Assembly (NCBI RefSeq): GCF_003173735.1
Contig: NZ_CP029551.1
Span: 4,293,001-4,357,000, forward strand
Direction of reading: 5' to 3'
Length of the DNA stretch: 64,000 nt
DNA from: Methylobacterium radiodurans
Lineage (GTDB): Bacteria; Pseudomonadota; Alphaproteobacteria; Rhizobiales; Beijerinckiaceae
The position numbers were made by a program, and so were the translations under genes. The notes below the pieces were generated by a model. That model had not been told where the DNA came from. It worked only from the letters and a program-made list of their open reading frames with translations, and searched no databases. Shown in pieces: positions 48,048-57,975 of this stretch (positions are counted from its first letter, which is position 1; each line of letters begins with the position of its first letter).

Positions 48048-49727
48048 TCACTCGGCCGGGGCGAGGCCGACGGTCGCAGGGAGCGCCTCTCCTGCCGGCG
48101 GGGCCTCGCTCTCGGAGGCGGTCTTGCCCGCGATGGTCATGGCGAGGTTGTAGGCCATGATCAGCCCGCCGATCAGGAACAGCACCCCGCCGAGCGCCCG
48201 GACGAGATAGTAGGGCTGCATCGCCTCGACGGTTTCGACGAAGGAGTACTCGAGGAAACCCAGGGCATTATAGGCACGCCACATCAGGCCCTGCATGATC
48301 CCGGCGACCCACATCGAGGTGATGTACAGTACGATGCCGAGCGTCGAGACCCAGAAGTGCCACTCGACGAGCTTGAGCGAGTAGACCTCACGCCGGTTCC
48401 ATAGCCAGGGCACGAGGCAGTACAACGCGCCGAAGGAGATGTAGGCGACCCATCCGAGTGCCCCCGAATGCACGTGGCCGATGGTCCAGTCCGTGTAGTG
48501 CGAGAGGGAGTTCACGGCCTTGATCGACATCATCGGCCCCTCGAAGGTCGCCATGCCGTAGAAGGCCAGCGACACGACCATGAAGCGCAGGACCGGGTCG
48601 GTGCGGAGCTTGTCCCAGGCCCCCGAGAGGGTCATCAGGCCGTTGATCATCCCGCCCCAGGAGGGCATCCACAGCATGATCGAGAAGGTCATGCCAAGCG
48701 TCTGCGCCCAGTCCGGCAGTGCCGTGTAGTGCAGGTGGTGCGGGCCCGCCCAGATATACATGAAGATCAGCGCCCAGAAGTGGATGATCGACAGGCGGTA
48801 GGAGTAGATCGGCCGCTCAGCGCGCTTCGGAACGAAGTAGTACATGATCGCCAGGAAGCCGGCGGTGAGGAAAAAGCCGACCGCGTTGTGGCCGTACCAC
48901 CACTGGATCAGCGCGTCCTGCACGCCCGCGAAGATGGGATAGGACTTCGAGCCGAACACCGTGACCGGCATCGCCAGGTTGTTGACGACGTGCAGCATGG
49001 CGATGGTCACGATGAAGGCGAGGTAGAACCAGTTCGCCACGAAGATGTGCGGTTCCTTGCGCTTCCAGAGGGTTGCGAGGAACACCAGCAGGTACGCGAC
49101 CCAGACGATGGTGAGCCAGAGGTCGGCGTACCACTCGGGCTCGGCGTACTCCTTGGATTGGGTCACGCCCATGAGGTAGCCGGTGCCGGCGATGACGATG
49201 AACAGGTTGTAGCCGAGCACCACGAACCAGGGCGCGAGCTCGCCCGCGAGCCGGGCGCGGCAGGTGCGCTGGACGACGTAGAGCGAGGTTCCAATCAGGA
49301 CGTTGCCGCCGAAGGCGAAGATCACCGCCGAGGTATGGAGCGGGCGCAGGCGGCCGAAGCTTGCGTACTCCAGGCCGAGGTTGAGCGCGGGCGCCCAGAG
49401 CTGGAAGGCGATGATGCAGCCGACGAGGAAGCCGGCGATGCCCCAGACCATCGCGGCGATGGCCGTGAACTTCACGGGTCCGAGGTTGTAGTTCGGCTTG
49501 CCCCCGATCATCTGCGGCGGAGCCTCGTCGGGGCGGCCCTCGTAGCGCTTGAGGATGGCGACGATGCCTGCGATCGCGGCGAGCGCGAAGACGGCCATAT
49601 GGGCGCCGAACGGGGCGTCGACCGCCCGCGAGGATGCGACGCCACAGAGGAGCGCGCCGACGAGCAAGGAGAGGCCTAAGCCCACCTCCCCCTCCGTCAT
49701 GTACTTCGATGATGGTGTCGCGGCCAT
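48048..49727 (-). CDS. ccoN: cbb3 cytochrome oxidase catalytic subunit CcoN
   Basis: The 559-residue heme-copper oxidase subunit I has about 13-14 membrane helices. Histidine ligands appear in [13 protein letters not shown] and [11 protein letters not shown] (Tyr-His region of CuB). They also occur in [17 protein letters not shown], and [17 protein letters not shown] binds the hemes. It reduces O2 to water with high affinity and pumps protons. First gene of ccoNOQP; FNR box 66 bp upstream. The gene lacks cytochrome aa3-type Cys/His subunit II neighbours, consistent with cbb3. Confidence 0.97.
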   Translation of the reverse strand: MAATPSSKYMTEGEVGLGLSLLVGALLCGVASSRAVDAPFGAHMAVFALAAIAGIVAILKRYEGRPDEAPPQMIGGKPNYNLGPVKFTAIAAMVWGIAGFLVGCIIAFQLWAPALNLGLEYASFGRLRPLHTSAVIFAFGGNVLIGTSLYVVQRTCRARLAGELAPWFVVLGYNLFIVIAGTGYLMGVTQSKEYAEPEWYADLWLTIVWVAYLLVFLATLWKRKEPHIFVANWFYLAFIVTIAMLHVVNNLAMPVTVFGSKSYPIFAGVQDALIQWWYGHNAVGFFLTAGFLAIMYYFVPKRAERPIYSYRLSIIHFWALIFMYIWAGPHHLHYTALPDWAQTLGMTFSIMLWMPSWGGMINGLMTLSGAWDKLRTDPVLRFMVVSLAFYGMATFEGPMMSIKAVNSLSHYTDWTIGHVHSGALGWVAYISFGALYCLVPWLWNRREVYSLKLVEWHFWVSTLGIVLYITSMWVAGIMQGLMWRAYNALGFLEYSFVETVEAMQPYYLVRALGGVLFLIGGLIMAYNLAMTIAGKTASESEAPPAGEALPATVGLAPAE

Positions 49728-49793
49728 GGCTCGCTCGATTGCCTCTCGCAGGACGGGTCGGGCTGCGATTAGGGCGCCGGGCGGGGCCAGGCG

Positions 49794-49807
49794 TTGATTT
49801 GAGTCAA
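49794..49807 (-). promoter_or_regulatory. FNR/FixK box for ccoNOQP
   Basis: TTGATTTGAGTCAA, one mismatch, 66 bp before the ccoN ATG. The rest of 49728-50022 holds no gene. Confidence 0.88.
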
Positions 49808-50022
49808 ACGGTGCAGCGGGCGACGGGATGGGCAGCGTGCGGGCGGGCCGCCTGTCCGGTCGCGCCTAGGGAGGACCCGAAAGTCCTCGGCGCCGCAGCG
49901 GAGGCGCTGAGGATGCATGCGAACCAGGTTGGCGGCCTTCGGGGTGCCTCCGGGAGCGTCATTCCCCGCCCTCGCCCGCCCGGGATCGTGCCGTGGCCGC
50001 CGCCTGTTCGGCTTGCGGCGCC

Positions 50023-50727
50023 TCAAGCGGCGATCTGGGCCAACCTCCCGGGATCCAGGACGACGATCCGGGCCCGGCCGAGTCGCACGAGGCCCTGCCT
50101 CTGCCAGCCGCCGAGGATTCGGCTGACCGTGAAGTAGCTGACGCCCGTCATCTCCGACACGTCCTTCCGGGTCGCCGGCGACGCGATCTCGACGCCTTTC
50201 GGGCCGTTGCGTCCGACCTGCCCGACCAACCGCAGCAGGACACTTGCCACCCGCGCCTCGGTGCCCTTGTCCGTCATCTCCGCGAGCCGATCGACCATCT
50301 CGCGAGCCCGGTCCCCCACGGTATCGAGCGCGTTGGCCGAGATCGCCGGATGGCGGCGCATGAGGTCCAGGATCTGTACCGCACTCCAGCACAGGGCGGC
50401 CGTAGGTTCGGTCGCCGTCGCTGTCGCCGGGAAGGGGAATCGGCGGAACACCGCGACGCAGCCGACTAGGTCGCCGGCTCCCATGAACCGCAACGTCGTC
50501 TGCTCTCCTTCCGGATTCACGCGTGTCAGCCTCACCGAGCCGGAACTGACCTGGAAGAGTTGGCTCGGCGCGTCGCCCTGATGGAACAGGGTGGCTCCCG
50601 CCGCGAACTGACGGAGCGTGGCCGCGTCCAGCAGGATCTCGGCGGTTCCCTCATCCAAATTCGTGAATAGGGCACCATGCGCCAAGCTTGCCCGTCGCGG
50701 CACTTGGTCCATCGCCGGTTTCCCCAT
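50023..50727 (-). CDS. NnrR-like Crp/Fnr transcriptional regulator
   Basis: 234 residues: effector barrel (FAAGATLFHQGDAPSQLFQVSSGSVRL to ALCWSAVQIL), dimer helix, and helix-turn-helix RKDVSEMTGVSYFTVSRILGGW. The end is QRQGLVRLGRARIVVLD. The YFTVSR recognition helix and this ending resemble the NnrR/NsrR-like branch of Crp/Fnr proteins that respond to NO, but no denitrification nir/nor genes are in view. No Fe-S cysteine set. Start 50727 has GGGAGGGG upstream. An FNR box lies 140 bp upstream, so it is probably under FnrN/FixK. Confidence 0.8.
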   Translation of the reverse strand: MGKPAMDQVPRRASLAHGALFTNLDEGTAEILLDAATLRQFAAGATLFHQGDAPSQLFQVSSGSVRLTRVNPEGEQTTLRFMGAGDLVGCVAVFRRFPFPATATATEPTAALCWSAVQILDLMRRHPAISANALDTVGDRAREMVDRLAEMTDKGTEARVASVLLRLVGQVGRNGPKGVEIASPATRKDVSEMTGVSYFTVSRILGGWQRQGLVRLGRARIVVLDPGRLAQIAA

Positions 50728-50867
50728 CAATCCCCTCCCGGGGCCATGGCCCCCACAACCTGCGGAAGACAATCCAGAGGCAGGAATGCCAAACGGCGGC
50801 GGACAATCTGGTAGCCAGGTCGCGCTGGCCGAGTGCATGTGGGTAGGCAGCGAACGCTTCGGGTGCC

Positions 50868-50881
50868 TTGATTTCGCTCAA
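50868..50881 (-). promoter_or_regulatory. FNR/FixK box upstream of the NnrR-like gene
   Basis: TTGATTTCGCTCAA, one mismatch from consensus, 140 bp before the ATG at 50727. Confidence 0.75.
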
Positions 50882-51519
50882 CGAGGGGCGACGCGGCGCA
50901 CGAGCCCATGCTTGCACGTCGTCGTCCCTACCTGTCCGGCCGGCTACCCTGTTTGCGCTCGCGCAAAGTAGGAGGCGTGCAGTCGGCGAGGTCAAGCGAG
51001 GGTACACCCCGCGATGGGCCGTGGCGGTGCGCGAGCATGGCAGGCACGGCCGCGGGCGGAGCATTGAAGGTGGAGGGCAGCCTTGCGCTTGACGCGGGGT
51101 TTCGTGGGCGCGGTGGTTCCGGCGGCCTTGCTCCTGGGATCGGCATGCCGGGAATGCCCTGAGCAGCCCCGGGTACCATGGCACGGCGGGTACCGCCCGG
51201 GCTCCTGAAACGGCGACCGAAGATAAGGAACGCAGGATCCACGCTTCCCGCGCCTCGCCGGCAAGACACCTATCCATCAACCGATGATCCTGCGGGACGG
51301 CGGGCGCCTCAAATTGCCCTTGAACCAGGTCGCTGCCTACTTGCGGGTCCTCATCAAAGGGTGGACCGGTTGCGTCGCAGGTCTCGACCCGCCACCGCCT
51401 CTTCCCGGACTGGCAATGCAGCCCGGGCCCCCCATCGGGCAGACGTCCCTGGGCTGGAGCGGACGCGACACCAGTTCTCGCGGGCCGTTCATCGTCCTCG
51501 GCCGGCGGGGAATGAATCC
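50882..51519. other. Long gap with a palindromic repeat and no supported gene
   Basis: TTTGCGC-TC-GCGCAAA (50952-50967) is a perfect 7-bp-arm palindrome, found again at 57549-57564 with the same flank (TG before, G after). Open frames on both strands are low-complexity and I call none. Confidence 0.4.
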
Positions 51520-51533
51520 TTGATCCAACTCAA
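51520..51533 (+). promoter_or_regulatory. FNR/FixK box upstream of a small membrane protein
   Basis: TTGATCCAACTCAA, one mismatch, 57 bp before the ATG at 51591. Confidence 0.8.
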
Positions 51534-51590
51534 AGCCGACCGGGCTCCGCCCATGGGAAGTTGTCGGTGCTGGAACAGGAGATCGAACCC

Positions 51591-51845
51591 ATGAGCGAGC
51601 GTCCGTCATCCCTGGTGTGGAGTCCGATCCGGGCTTTCGCAGCCCTCTTCATCTCGGCCATGACACTCGGGGCCGCTGTGTTGATCGCCGCGTCAGCTCT
51701 CATCATCGCGGTGCTGATATCCAATGCCGGCGGCCTGATATTCCAATTGGTCATCGCCAGCATCAAGATCCTGGGGCCGGTGGTGATGGCCATCGTCATC
51801 CTGACAAGTGTGTTGCTTAGTTTCGGCCGTTCGGCGCAAGCCTGA
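51591..51845 (+). CDS. Small two-helix membrane protein, FNR-box controlled (84 aa)
   Basis: The ATG has AGGAG 9 bp upstream. The product (MSERPSSLVWSPIRAFAALF, then two long hydrophobic helices with LGAAVLIAASALIIAVLIS and LGPVVMAIVILTSVLL) is an integral membrane miniprotein with a very short basic tail. A TTG at 51561 is an alternative start. No family is recognised. The box at 51520 suggests expression at low oxygen; a role as an accessory oxidase or stress subunit is possible but unproven. Confidence 0.7.
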   Translation: MSERPSSLVWSPIRAFAALFISAMTLGAAVLIAASALIIAVLISNAGGLIFQLVIASIKILGPVVMAIVILTSVLLSFGRSAQA

Positions 51846-52289
51846 GCCACGCTACGTGCCGCGTCGCCGGGCCTTGCCTCCCGACGCGGCCCGCCATCGA
51901 GGGCCGGCACGCTCCCCCATCACGAGGGCATTTCGGATACGGTCGAACGCTCCGTAGGCGATGCCCTCGCCGCCGTGCTCGTCTCGCCATTGCTTCTACA
52001 TCGACCGTAAGGGGCGTCAGCGCTCGCCGCCGGGTCCTCGGTAAGCCTCCCGTGCGCCGAGCCGATCTCGGGCATGCCGAGGACCGTCTTCGTCCTCGGG
52101 GCCTTTGTTGCCGTCCGTTAGGTTCGCCCCCCGGCCGGCATTTGCAGGCGGGCGACGCGAGGCTTCTGAGATAACATTCCGGGTACATCCGCAACTCGTA
52201 CGGCCGCCGGTGGGGAGCGATTTCGTCGGCTTCCTGGATCCAGTGTTCCGGCGCTTCCGTCGTGGCGCCCGGGGGCAACGAAGGGCGTG
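51846..52289. other. Intergenic stretch between convergent genes
   Basis: No gene, box or terminator that I can support between the small membrane protein and the hemA stop. Confidence 0.4.
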
Positions 52290-53588
52290 CTACTCGGCTG
52301 CGACGCCGAACGCGGATCCGGTGCGAGGGATGCCGAGGGCGTCCCAGGTCTTGGCGAGCGCCGCGGTGAGCCGCTCGATCTGCGCCGCGTCGTGGAACGG
52401 CGAGGGCGTGATGCGCAGGCGCTCGGTGCCGCGCGGCACGGTCGGGTAGTTGATCGGCTGGATGTAGATGCCGTGACACTCCAGCAGGTGGTCGGCGGCC
52501 GCTTTGCACAGCTCGGCGTCGCCCACCATCACCGGCACGATGTGGGTCTCGGTGTGCAGCACCGGCAGGCCCGCCGCCTCCAGCGCCGCCTTGGTCTGGG
52601 TTGCCTGACGCTGATGCGCCTCGCGCTCGACCTTCGAGCGCTTGAGGTAGCGCACCGAGGCGCGCGCCGCCGCCGCCACGGCCGGGGGCAGCGCCGTCGT
52701 GAAGATGAAGCCGGCCGCGAACGAGCGCACCGCGTCGAGCACGGCGGCCGAGCCCGTGATGTAGCCGCCGACGCAGCCGAAGCCCTTGGCCAGCGTGCCC
52801 TCGATCACGTCGATCCGGTGCATCACCCCGTCGCGCTCGGCGATGCCAGCCCCACGCTCGCCGTAGAGGCCGACCGCGTGGACCTCGTCGAGGTAGGTCA
52901 TGGCGCCGTAGCGGTCGGCGAGGTCGCAGATCTTGCCGATCGGCGCCACGTCGCCGTCCATCGAGTAGACGGACTCGAACACGATGAGCTTGGGCCGGTC
53001 GCCGGCTTCGACGAGCAGCTCTTCGAGGTGCGCGAGGTCGTTGTGGCGGAAGATGCGCTTCTCGCAGCCCGAGTGGCGCACGCCCTCGATCATCGAGTTG
53101 TGGTTGAAGGCGTCCGACAGGATCAGGCAGTTCGGGATCAGCTTCGCGATCGTCGAGATGCCGGCCTGATTCGAGACGTAGCCCGAGGTGAAGACGAGGC
53201 CCGCCTCCTTGCCATGCAGATCGGCGAGCTCGCGCTCCAAGTCGACCAGCGGCGAGGTGTTGCCCGCGATGTTGCGGGTGCCGCCCGCGCCGACGCCGCA
53301 GCGCCGGGCCGTCTCGGTCATGGCGCCCACCACCTCGGGGTGCTGACCCATGCCCAGATAGTCGTTCGAGCACCACACGGTGATCTCGCGGGTCGAGCCG
53401 TCCGGGCGGCGCCAGTTCGCCTGCGGGAAGCGGCCGGCCACGCGCTCGATGTCGGCGAAGACGCGGTAGCGGCGCTCGCCGTGCAGGCGGGACACCGCTT
53501 CCCTGAAGAAGCCCCCATAATCGTGACCGGACTTGCCCTGCGTGATCGGAGCCGAGTGGTGGGCGTCCGAAGCCAGCCGAAGGTGCAT
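52290..53588 (-). CDS. hemA: 5-aminolevulinate synthase (C4 pathway)
   Basis: The 432-residue PLP enzyme condenses glycine and succinyl-CoA. Evidence: [91 protein letters not shown]. The PLP lysine is in [15 protein letters not shown] and the C-terminus has [21 protein letters not shown]. The first ~20 residues from the ATG at 53588 are not conserved, so the true start may be slightly internal. FNR box 115 bp upstream. With hemN this supplies heme for the induced oxidase. Confidence 0.96.
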   Translation of the reverse strand: MHLRLASDAHHSAPITQGKSGHDYGGFFREAVSRLHGERRYRVFADIERVAGRFPQANWRRPDGSTREITVWCSNDYLGMGQHPEVVGAMTETARRCGVGAGGTRNIAGNTSPLVDLERELADLHGKEAGLVFTSGYVSNQAGISTIAKLIPNCLILSDAFNHNSMIEGVRHSGCEKRIFRHNDLAHLEELLVEAGDRPKLIVFESVYSMDGDVAPIGKICDLADRYGAMTYLDEVHAVGLYGERGAGIAERDGVMHRIDVIEGTLAKGFGCVGGYITGSAAVLDAVRSFAAGFIFTTALPPAVAAAARASVRYLKRSKVEREAHQRQATQTKAALEAAGLPVLHTETHIVPVMVGDAELCKAAADHLLECHGIYIQPINYPTVPRGTERLRITPSPFHDAAQIERLTAALAKTWDALGIPRTGSAFGVAAE

Positions 53589-53703
53589 GCGCAAGTGTCC
53601 TTGAGGGCTCGCGGGAGCTCGTCCGCGACGGAAGGGGGCGGCCACGGACGGTTGAGATGGGCTGTGGCGCCCCTTCCTATGCCGAAGGCCCGGGAATCGT
53701 GCC

Positions 53704-53717
53704 TTGATGTTGATCAA
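53704..53717 (-). promoter_or_regulatory. FNR/FixK box for hemA
   Basis: TTGATGTTGATCAA is a perfect TTGAT-N4-ATCAA site, 115 bp before the hemA ATG. Confidence 0.88.
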
Positions 53718-53796
53718 CCGTACGCAAGGCCGGTACGGGCCAAGTTGGCAGGGCGGCCGAACAGGCGAGCCGAAGCTCGTCCATCTGTCGCTCGGC

Positions 53797-54303
53797 TTAG
53801 TACGCTACGGGCAAGCGCGACGCGGTATCCCTGGCCACGAGTAATGCGTCGTCGCGGTCGGCGCGTCGCGTAATGCGCCAGGGCTGCGCCCGGTCCTTGA
53901 ATCGCGCCACGACGCACCAGGTGGGCAGGCCGTCATTCCACGCCTCGGGTTCCACGCCGATCTCCGACACCAGCGTCAGCGCTTGGGTGCGGGTCCATGC
54001 CAGCCGGAACGGGCCCCGTGCGTGCTTTGAAAGGGTACCTTCCCGAGGGTCGACCGTGACCGTCCTCTCGAAACCCATCAACGCGACGCCAAGGAGGGGT
54101 AGACCCACCGCCAACGCTCCCGCCGACACGAGCCATGCGAGAACGGCCGCGCCACCGGAGATTGCGATGCCATGTCGGACGAGGAGTTCCCAGGAAGCGA
54201 GGAGCGGGGGAAGCCCCGCGAGGCCAAGGATGGCGCGCGAGCCGCCGCAGAACGCCTCCTCGAACCTGACGACTTCCTTTGTCGGGTCCAACGATCCCAT
54301 CAT
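53797..54303 (-). CDS. Hypothetical membrane protein (168 aa)
   Basis: The product has two hydrophobic segments ([17 protein letters not shown] region and [21 protein letters not shown]). A soluble C-terminal part of about 85 residues with alternating strands follows ([39 protein letters not shown]), resembling a PH-like or DUF2244-like domain without firm assignment. Start is MMGSLD at 54303 or 54300. It is divergent from the periplasmic protein at 54505; one FNR box lies between them, 108 bp from this start. Confidence 0.7.
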   Translation of the reverse strand: MMGSLDPTKEVVRFEEAFCGGSRAILGLAGLPPLLASWELLVRHGIAISGGAAVLAWLVSAGALAVGLPLLGVALMGFERTVTVDPREGTLSKHARGPFRLAWTRTQALTLVSEIGVEPEAWNDGLPTWCVVARFKDRAQPWRITRRADRDDALLVARDTASRLPVAY

Positions 54304-54411
54304 TTCGCCCCCGTCCTGGAATCCCCGCCCGGCGGCCGTGCCCAGGCTAGGCGGCTTATTACTCGGGCGAGTAGGCCACGACGTATCGGACCCGGGTTGC
54401 GCGCTCCGTCA

Positions 54412-54425
54412 TTGATCCAGCGCAA
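54412..54425. promoter_or_regulatory. FNR/FixK box between divergent unknown genes
   Basis: TTGATCCAGCGCAA (same 14-mer as 26459-26472). It is 79 bp before the ATG at 54505 and 108 bp before the leftward ATG at 54303. Confidence 0.72.
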
Positions 54426-54504
54426 TGCCGAGTACTTCGATGCGGCACATAACAAGTCGTCCGGCACGGTCACTACCTGCCCGACTGCCAAGGAAAACGA
54501 AGAT

Positions 54505-54861
54505 ATGCGCACCTCACCTGCCCTACTCGCGGCCGCCCTGCTCGCCTGTTCCGGCTTGGCCGCACTTGCGACTCCTTGCGGACAGCAGGTGAGTGCCCTG
54601 CAGCGCCGCCTCGACAGCGTAGGTGCCGTGCGCGTGGCCGGGTTGGAGCCCGGCCACACCCTGGCCACCGGTTCCGTCAAGGCTCTTCCTCGCGCACTGG
54701 CCGAACAGCCCGGCGATCCGCAGTTGAAGCCTACCCGCGAGAACGTCGCGGCCGCTCGTCTGCTGATCCGCGAGGCGATGGCGGAGGAGGCCGAGGGCAA
54801 CCAGCGCGGCTGCGAGAACATTCTCACCGACGCCAAGCGTCTCATCGGCGCCCTGCCCTAG
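54505..54861 (+). CDS. Small periplasmic protein, FNR-box controlled (118 aa)
   Basis: A signal peptide (MRTSPALLAAALLACSGLAA) precedes a mature helical protein with two cysteines (in TPCGQQVSAL and RGCENILTDAKRLIG) that could form a disulphide. The centre is GSVKALPRALAEQPGDPQL, then REAMAEEAEGNQRGC. No heme motif and no family recognised. The FNR box lies 79 bp upstream, so it probably belongs to the low-oxygen set. Confidence 0.7.
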   Translation: MRTSPALLAAALLACSGLAALATPCGQQVSALQRRLDSVGAVRVAGLEPGHTLATGSVKALPRALAEQPGDPQLKPTRENVAAARLLIREAMAEEAEGNQRGCENILTDAKRLIGALP

Positions 54862-55194
54862 CGCGATCGCGATGGCTGGGCCCTGCCGCGGCTCGCCTCC
54901 GCGACCATGGAGCTTTTCGCCATATGACGGCGTCCCGTCGCCTCGCGCCGCCTTCGACGCCGGTCGGGCCCCCGTCTCCGGGGGGCCGCTCCAGCACATT
55001 GAAGGGCCTCAGGCGGACAACCGGGCGGACACGTCCGGGCCTGTGTCACCTTTCTCGACGCCAGGCTGCAGGCCGCCAGAGCACTCGGTCCGCAGGCATC
55101 AGCCTCGCGGGGCACTTCTTGCGCCCACGCGGGCTGGTTAGCCTGAATCAAGCTTGCCGCGTCAGATTCTTCAGAGGAGAAACCCGCGGTCCAC
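54862..55194. other. Intergenic stretch with a weak FNR-like half-site
   Basis: TTAGCCTGAATCAA at 55138-55151 keeps only the right half-site, 43 bp before the next gene. Otherwise nothing is supported. Confidence 0.3.
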
Positions 55195-55452
55195 GTGTGT
55201 CACACGCCTTGCTACCTTACCGACACCGACGATGGCAGGATCTTTGTGCCCGGCAACCCGGTGAGTGGCTTTGACTGCCCCCGCAAGGCGCGGGCTGCGG
55301 CCGACCGGGCGCTCGGCTCCATGACGACGGAGGTGCTGCCAGGCGGGGAGCGCCACGTGCTCAGGGCGATCGTGCGCGACGAGGCTGATCAGGTGATCTA
55401 TGAGGCGGCCGTAACATTTGCGGGGGAGTGGAAGATCCCGATAGCCGCGTGA
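55195..55452 (+). CDS. DUF6894-like small protein (85 aa)
   Basis: Starts at a GTG (55195). GRIFVPGNPVSGFDCPRKARAAADRALGSM is followed by RHVLRAIVRDEADQVIYEAAVTFAGEW (split here at the turn), similar in layout to DUF6894 proteins, which end in 'RDE.G.vl....'. AGGAGA lies 10 bp upstream. Function unknown. Confidence 0.55.
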   Translation: MCHTPCYLTDTDDGRIFVPGNPVSGFDCPRKARAAADRALGSMTTEVLPGGERHVLRAIVRDEADQVIYEAAVTFAGEWKIPIAA

Positions 55453-55544
55453 CTGCGGTACCCGACCCCGTGACAGCAATCCATGTTGCAAAGTGCGCCT
55501 CAGAAGCGCATCAATCGTCGACTCCTCATTCGTGAGCGTCCACG

Positions 55545-55775
55545 ATGGCCGGCAGGATTGTGCGCTTTACGATCTCGGCCGCATCGGCAGCGGGGTCGCG
55601 CGAGGCCACACGGGTGAACGCCGGCAGCGCGATGGTGCTGGCGGATAGATGGGTTGGCGAGGGATGCTGGGATATTCGCATCACCGACCCAGGCGGCATC
55701 GAAAGAGGCCTGTCTACCTTCAGGCAGACGTTGCCTATGCTTAGACGTATCGCCTCCCGGCAAACAGACATGTAG
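55545..55775 (+). CDS. Small hypothetical protein (76 aa)
   Basis: The product MAGRIVRFTISAASAAGSRE, then LADRWVGEGCWDIRITDPGG and GLSTFRQTLPMLRRI, looks like a compact alpha/beta miniprotein. No strong ribosome site is seen and an opposing frame (55526-55804) is also open, so this is tentative. Confidence 0.4.
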   Translation: MAGRIVRFTISAASAAGSREATRVNAGSAMVLADRWVGEGCWDIRITDPGGIERGLSTFRQTLPMLRRIASRQTDM

Positions 55776-55849
55776 CACGCGGCCCGCCCGGTTCGCCGCG
55801 GCAAGTTTTCTTGGGCCTTCGATCCCGGTGGGCGGAAGGAACAAGGGGC

Positions 55850-56098
55850 CTAGCGCGTGGCGTCCAGCCCATTGTCGAACAAGGTCGTGTAGTCGAGCCT
55901 CGTAGCCGTCAGCCGCGCTTCCAGCTCCAACGACTTGATCCGATGACGTCGCGAAAGGTAGCGCGGGATCTCGGCCGACCCGGGATCCCCGGCCGCCTGG
56001 CATTCCGCTGCCTCCGATGCGAACTCACGGGCCAGCAGCTCGTCAGCTTTGGCCCCATTCACCGGAAGCCGCATCAACTCCAGCATATCGGCTCGCAT
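55850..56098 (-). CDS. Small hypothetical protein (82 aa)
   Basis: MRADMLELMRLPVNGAKADE, then ELLAREFASEAAECQAAGD and YLSRRHRIKSLELEARLTAT is helical and charged, consistent with a real cytoplasmic protein. No known domain. Codon use is less GC-biased than in nearby housekeeping genes. Confidence 0.4.
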   Translation of the reverse strand: MRADMLELMRLPVNGAKADELLAREFASEAAECQAAGDPGSAEIPRYLSRRHRIKSLELEARLTATRLDYTTLFDNGLDATR

Positions 56099-56285
56099 AC
56101 GTCTTCCCGTGCTGATTGAGTCCTTAGCCTCAACTGGGCAATCGCGCTCTTACGTCTACGTGAGGTTGATCCAAGGAGGCCACGGCTCATAACCCCCGCT
56201 CCACGCCCAACCGCTTGAAGGACTGAGTCGGGAGCGCCCGTTTGATCGCCCAACCTAGCTGAGGTGAGGAGCAGGAACCCGCCCC

Positions 56286-56480
56286 ATGCCGGGCAAGCCC
56301 AGCCACATCGTTGGCCGTGTCGAGACAATCCCTGACCGTGCGGTGGGACGCCGGTTTGAGGCGGAAGCGGCATGCAAGGGGCATCAGGATCGGCGGCGCG
56401 CTCAGGATGAGAAAACGGCACGACTGAAGGCGCTGCGACTGGCTAAGGAAGCTCAGCGCCGGACCTCGCCGACTTCGTAG
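56286..56480 (+). CDS. Small basic hypothetical protein (64 aa)
   Basis: MPGKPSHIVGRVETIPDRAV, then QDRRRAQDEKTARLKALRLAKEAQRRT forms a highly basic amphipathic helix. GAGGAGCAGGAA lies upstream of the ATG. Function unknown. Confidence 0.4.
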   Translation: MPGKPSHIVGRVETIPDRAVGRRFEAEAACKGHQDRRRAQDEKTARLKALRLAKEAQRRTSPTS

Positions 56481-56714
56481 CCACGGCCCGCTCAGTTCAC
56501 CAAGGCGAAGCTGTGGCGGGAATCGCCCCGGCCGGTCACCGGGTGGTGGGCCGCCGTCCCGGCTTCGATGTCTGAGCCCTGCTCAGCACGTTGGGATCTT
56601 AAGGAAGGTCGGGCCAAGCCAAGTCTCGTAGGCGCTTTCGATCGCAGCCTTTATCCGGGCAAGGGCTTTCAGCATACCGGCGGGAAGCGGGTTGCGCATC
56701 GTCGGCTGCTGTCC

Positions 56715-57251
56715 TCACGTCTTCTCCGGCCGGGCCAGCAAGATCGCTGTACGGACCATCGCCCGCTGAACGCCAACGGTCGCCGTAGGGCTTTCCAGCG
56801 CGCGCTTGACATTCACTTGGCCGTAGACGGCCTCGGCAAGATCCAGGTTCCAGCCTTCGGAAAATCGAAAGGGTGCTCTCAATCGGCCATCGAGTAGCGC
56901 ATCAACGGCCGCATCGACCTCCGCATGGGTGATGGTTTGTGATCGCAGGAGATCGCTGATCGTCGGGGATGATTCGGCCATGGCGTAAGGATAGCGTTCC
57001 CCCTTTGGACGCCCAGCTTGGAACGCCGTGCTGACGCGGGTACGGGGCGCGATCTGCGTGCGGTAGGCGGTTGTGTTTGCGAAAACGATACGCTCGGCAA
57101 AAAGGCTGCTCACCGTCACCGGGGCTCGTACGAGTGTGACGCAATAGTTTTCGCGGATCCTGCCGTGCTGGGGGTGGACCGAGCAAAGGTCGACGTCCGT
57201 TCGGCCGAGCTCCGTCGCCTGCGCGTCGAACCGCTCCAGAAAGTCGAGCAT
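56715..57251 (-). CDS. Hypothetical protein (178 aa)
   Basis: Start at 57249-57251 (MLDFLERFDAQATELGRTDV) with GGACGGAAG upstream; an internal ATG at 56981 (MAESSPTISDLLRSQTITHA) would give 88 residues. The C-terminal half (VDAALLDGRL-type helices, then RFSEGWNLDLAEAVYGQVNV) looks folded. Lower GC at wobble positions than the cco or nap genes suggests an acquired gene. No family recognised. Confidence 0.45.
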   Translation of the reverse strand: MLDFLERFDAQATELGRTDVDLCSVHPQHGRIRENYCVTLVRAPVTVSSLFAERIVFANTTAYRTQIAPRTRVSTAFQAGRPKGERYPYAMAESSPTISDLLRSQTITHAEVDAAVDALLDGRLRAPFRFSEGWNLDLAEAVYGQVNVKRALESPTATVGVQRAMVRTAILLARPEKT

Positions 57252-57975
57252 CGCGGCTTCCGTCCTCTACCACTGCTCGTCATGAAGGCCTGGGCACGGA
57301 CGGTCAGCCGAAATCAGGCTCTCGAAGTAGGCCCGTCATCCGTCGCGACCTCGCGCGGCCCGCAGAACTTGGACCGCTTGCTCCCACGCCCCGCCGTTTT
57401 CGCGGGCGGCGTCTTGTCGACGAGGATGATGTGCGGCGCGCCTCTCGGGCCCGCGCAGGACGTCTGGGCGGGCGTGACTTCGATGTCGGCGATACATCGC
57501 TTCTTCGATGCCGAGCGATGCATTGAAATCATGTGGCCGGACCACTTGTTTGCGCTCGCGCAAAGAGCCGGTTCCGCATTGTCGCTACGATGCTCGAACA
57601 GGTGCCGTCGCGTCGGAGGCTGGATTGAAGGTCCAATGGGGGAATGCCGGTCTGCGGGGCCTGGACCCCGCGAAGGGACCTGGAACCCGGCACCTGGGGT
57701 CTCGGCGGCCTCACTCATCACCTCGTTCTTCGAGTTGCGCCGAAGCGAAGGCCGAGCCCTTCGTTCCACGTGGGGTGCCGGCGATATGCGCCAGTTGACG
57801 CCCGTTCCCTCCGAGGGCCAGCCATTGGGAGAACGCAGCGGGGAGGTCCGCGCCGTCCTCCATCTTCCGATCGAGCGCCAAGGTGCGGCCGTGATCCGGT
57901 TTTCCTCGAACATGGAACCGCAACGTTCGTCTTCACCCGTCACGACCGTGGCCGAGCCTAGCTGAGGGGCTGTCA
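57252..57975. other. Region upstream of nap with no supported gene
   Basis: The second copy of the palindrome TTTGCGC-TC-GCGCAAA is at 57549-57564. Open frames on both strands (for example 57314-57943 minus) are low-complexity. I searched by eye for TTGAT-N4-ATCAA in this stretch and found none, so the nap promoter is unexplained. Confidence 0.4.

Noticed and set aside
50023..50727. Calling this regulator a second FnrN
   Set aside because: It lacks the N-terminal cysteine cluster and its recognition helix (YFTVSR) differs from the FnrN/FixK E-x2-SR type.
55138..55151. TTAGCCTGAATCAA as an FNR box for the gene at 55195
   Set aside because: Only one half-site matches; too weak to count among the 13.
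57314..57943. 209-residue minus-strand frame upstream of nap
   Set aside because: Low-complexity, no ribosome site, no family resemblance, and equally long frames are open on the other strand.
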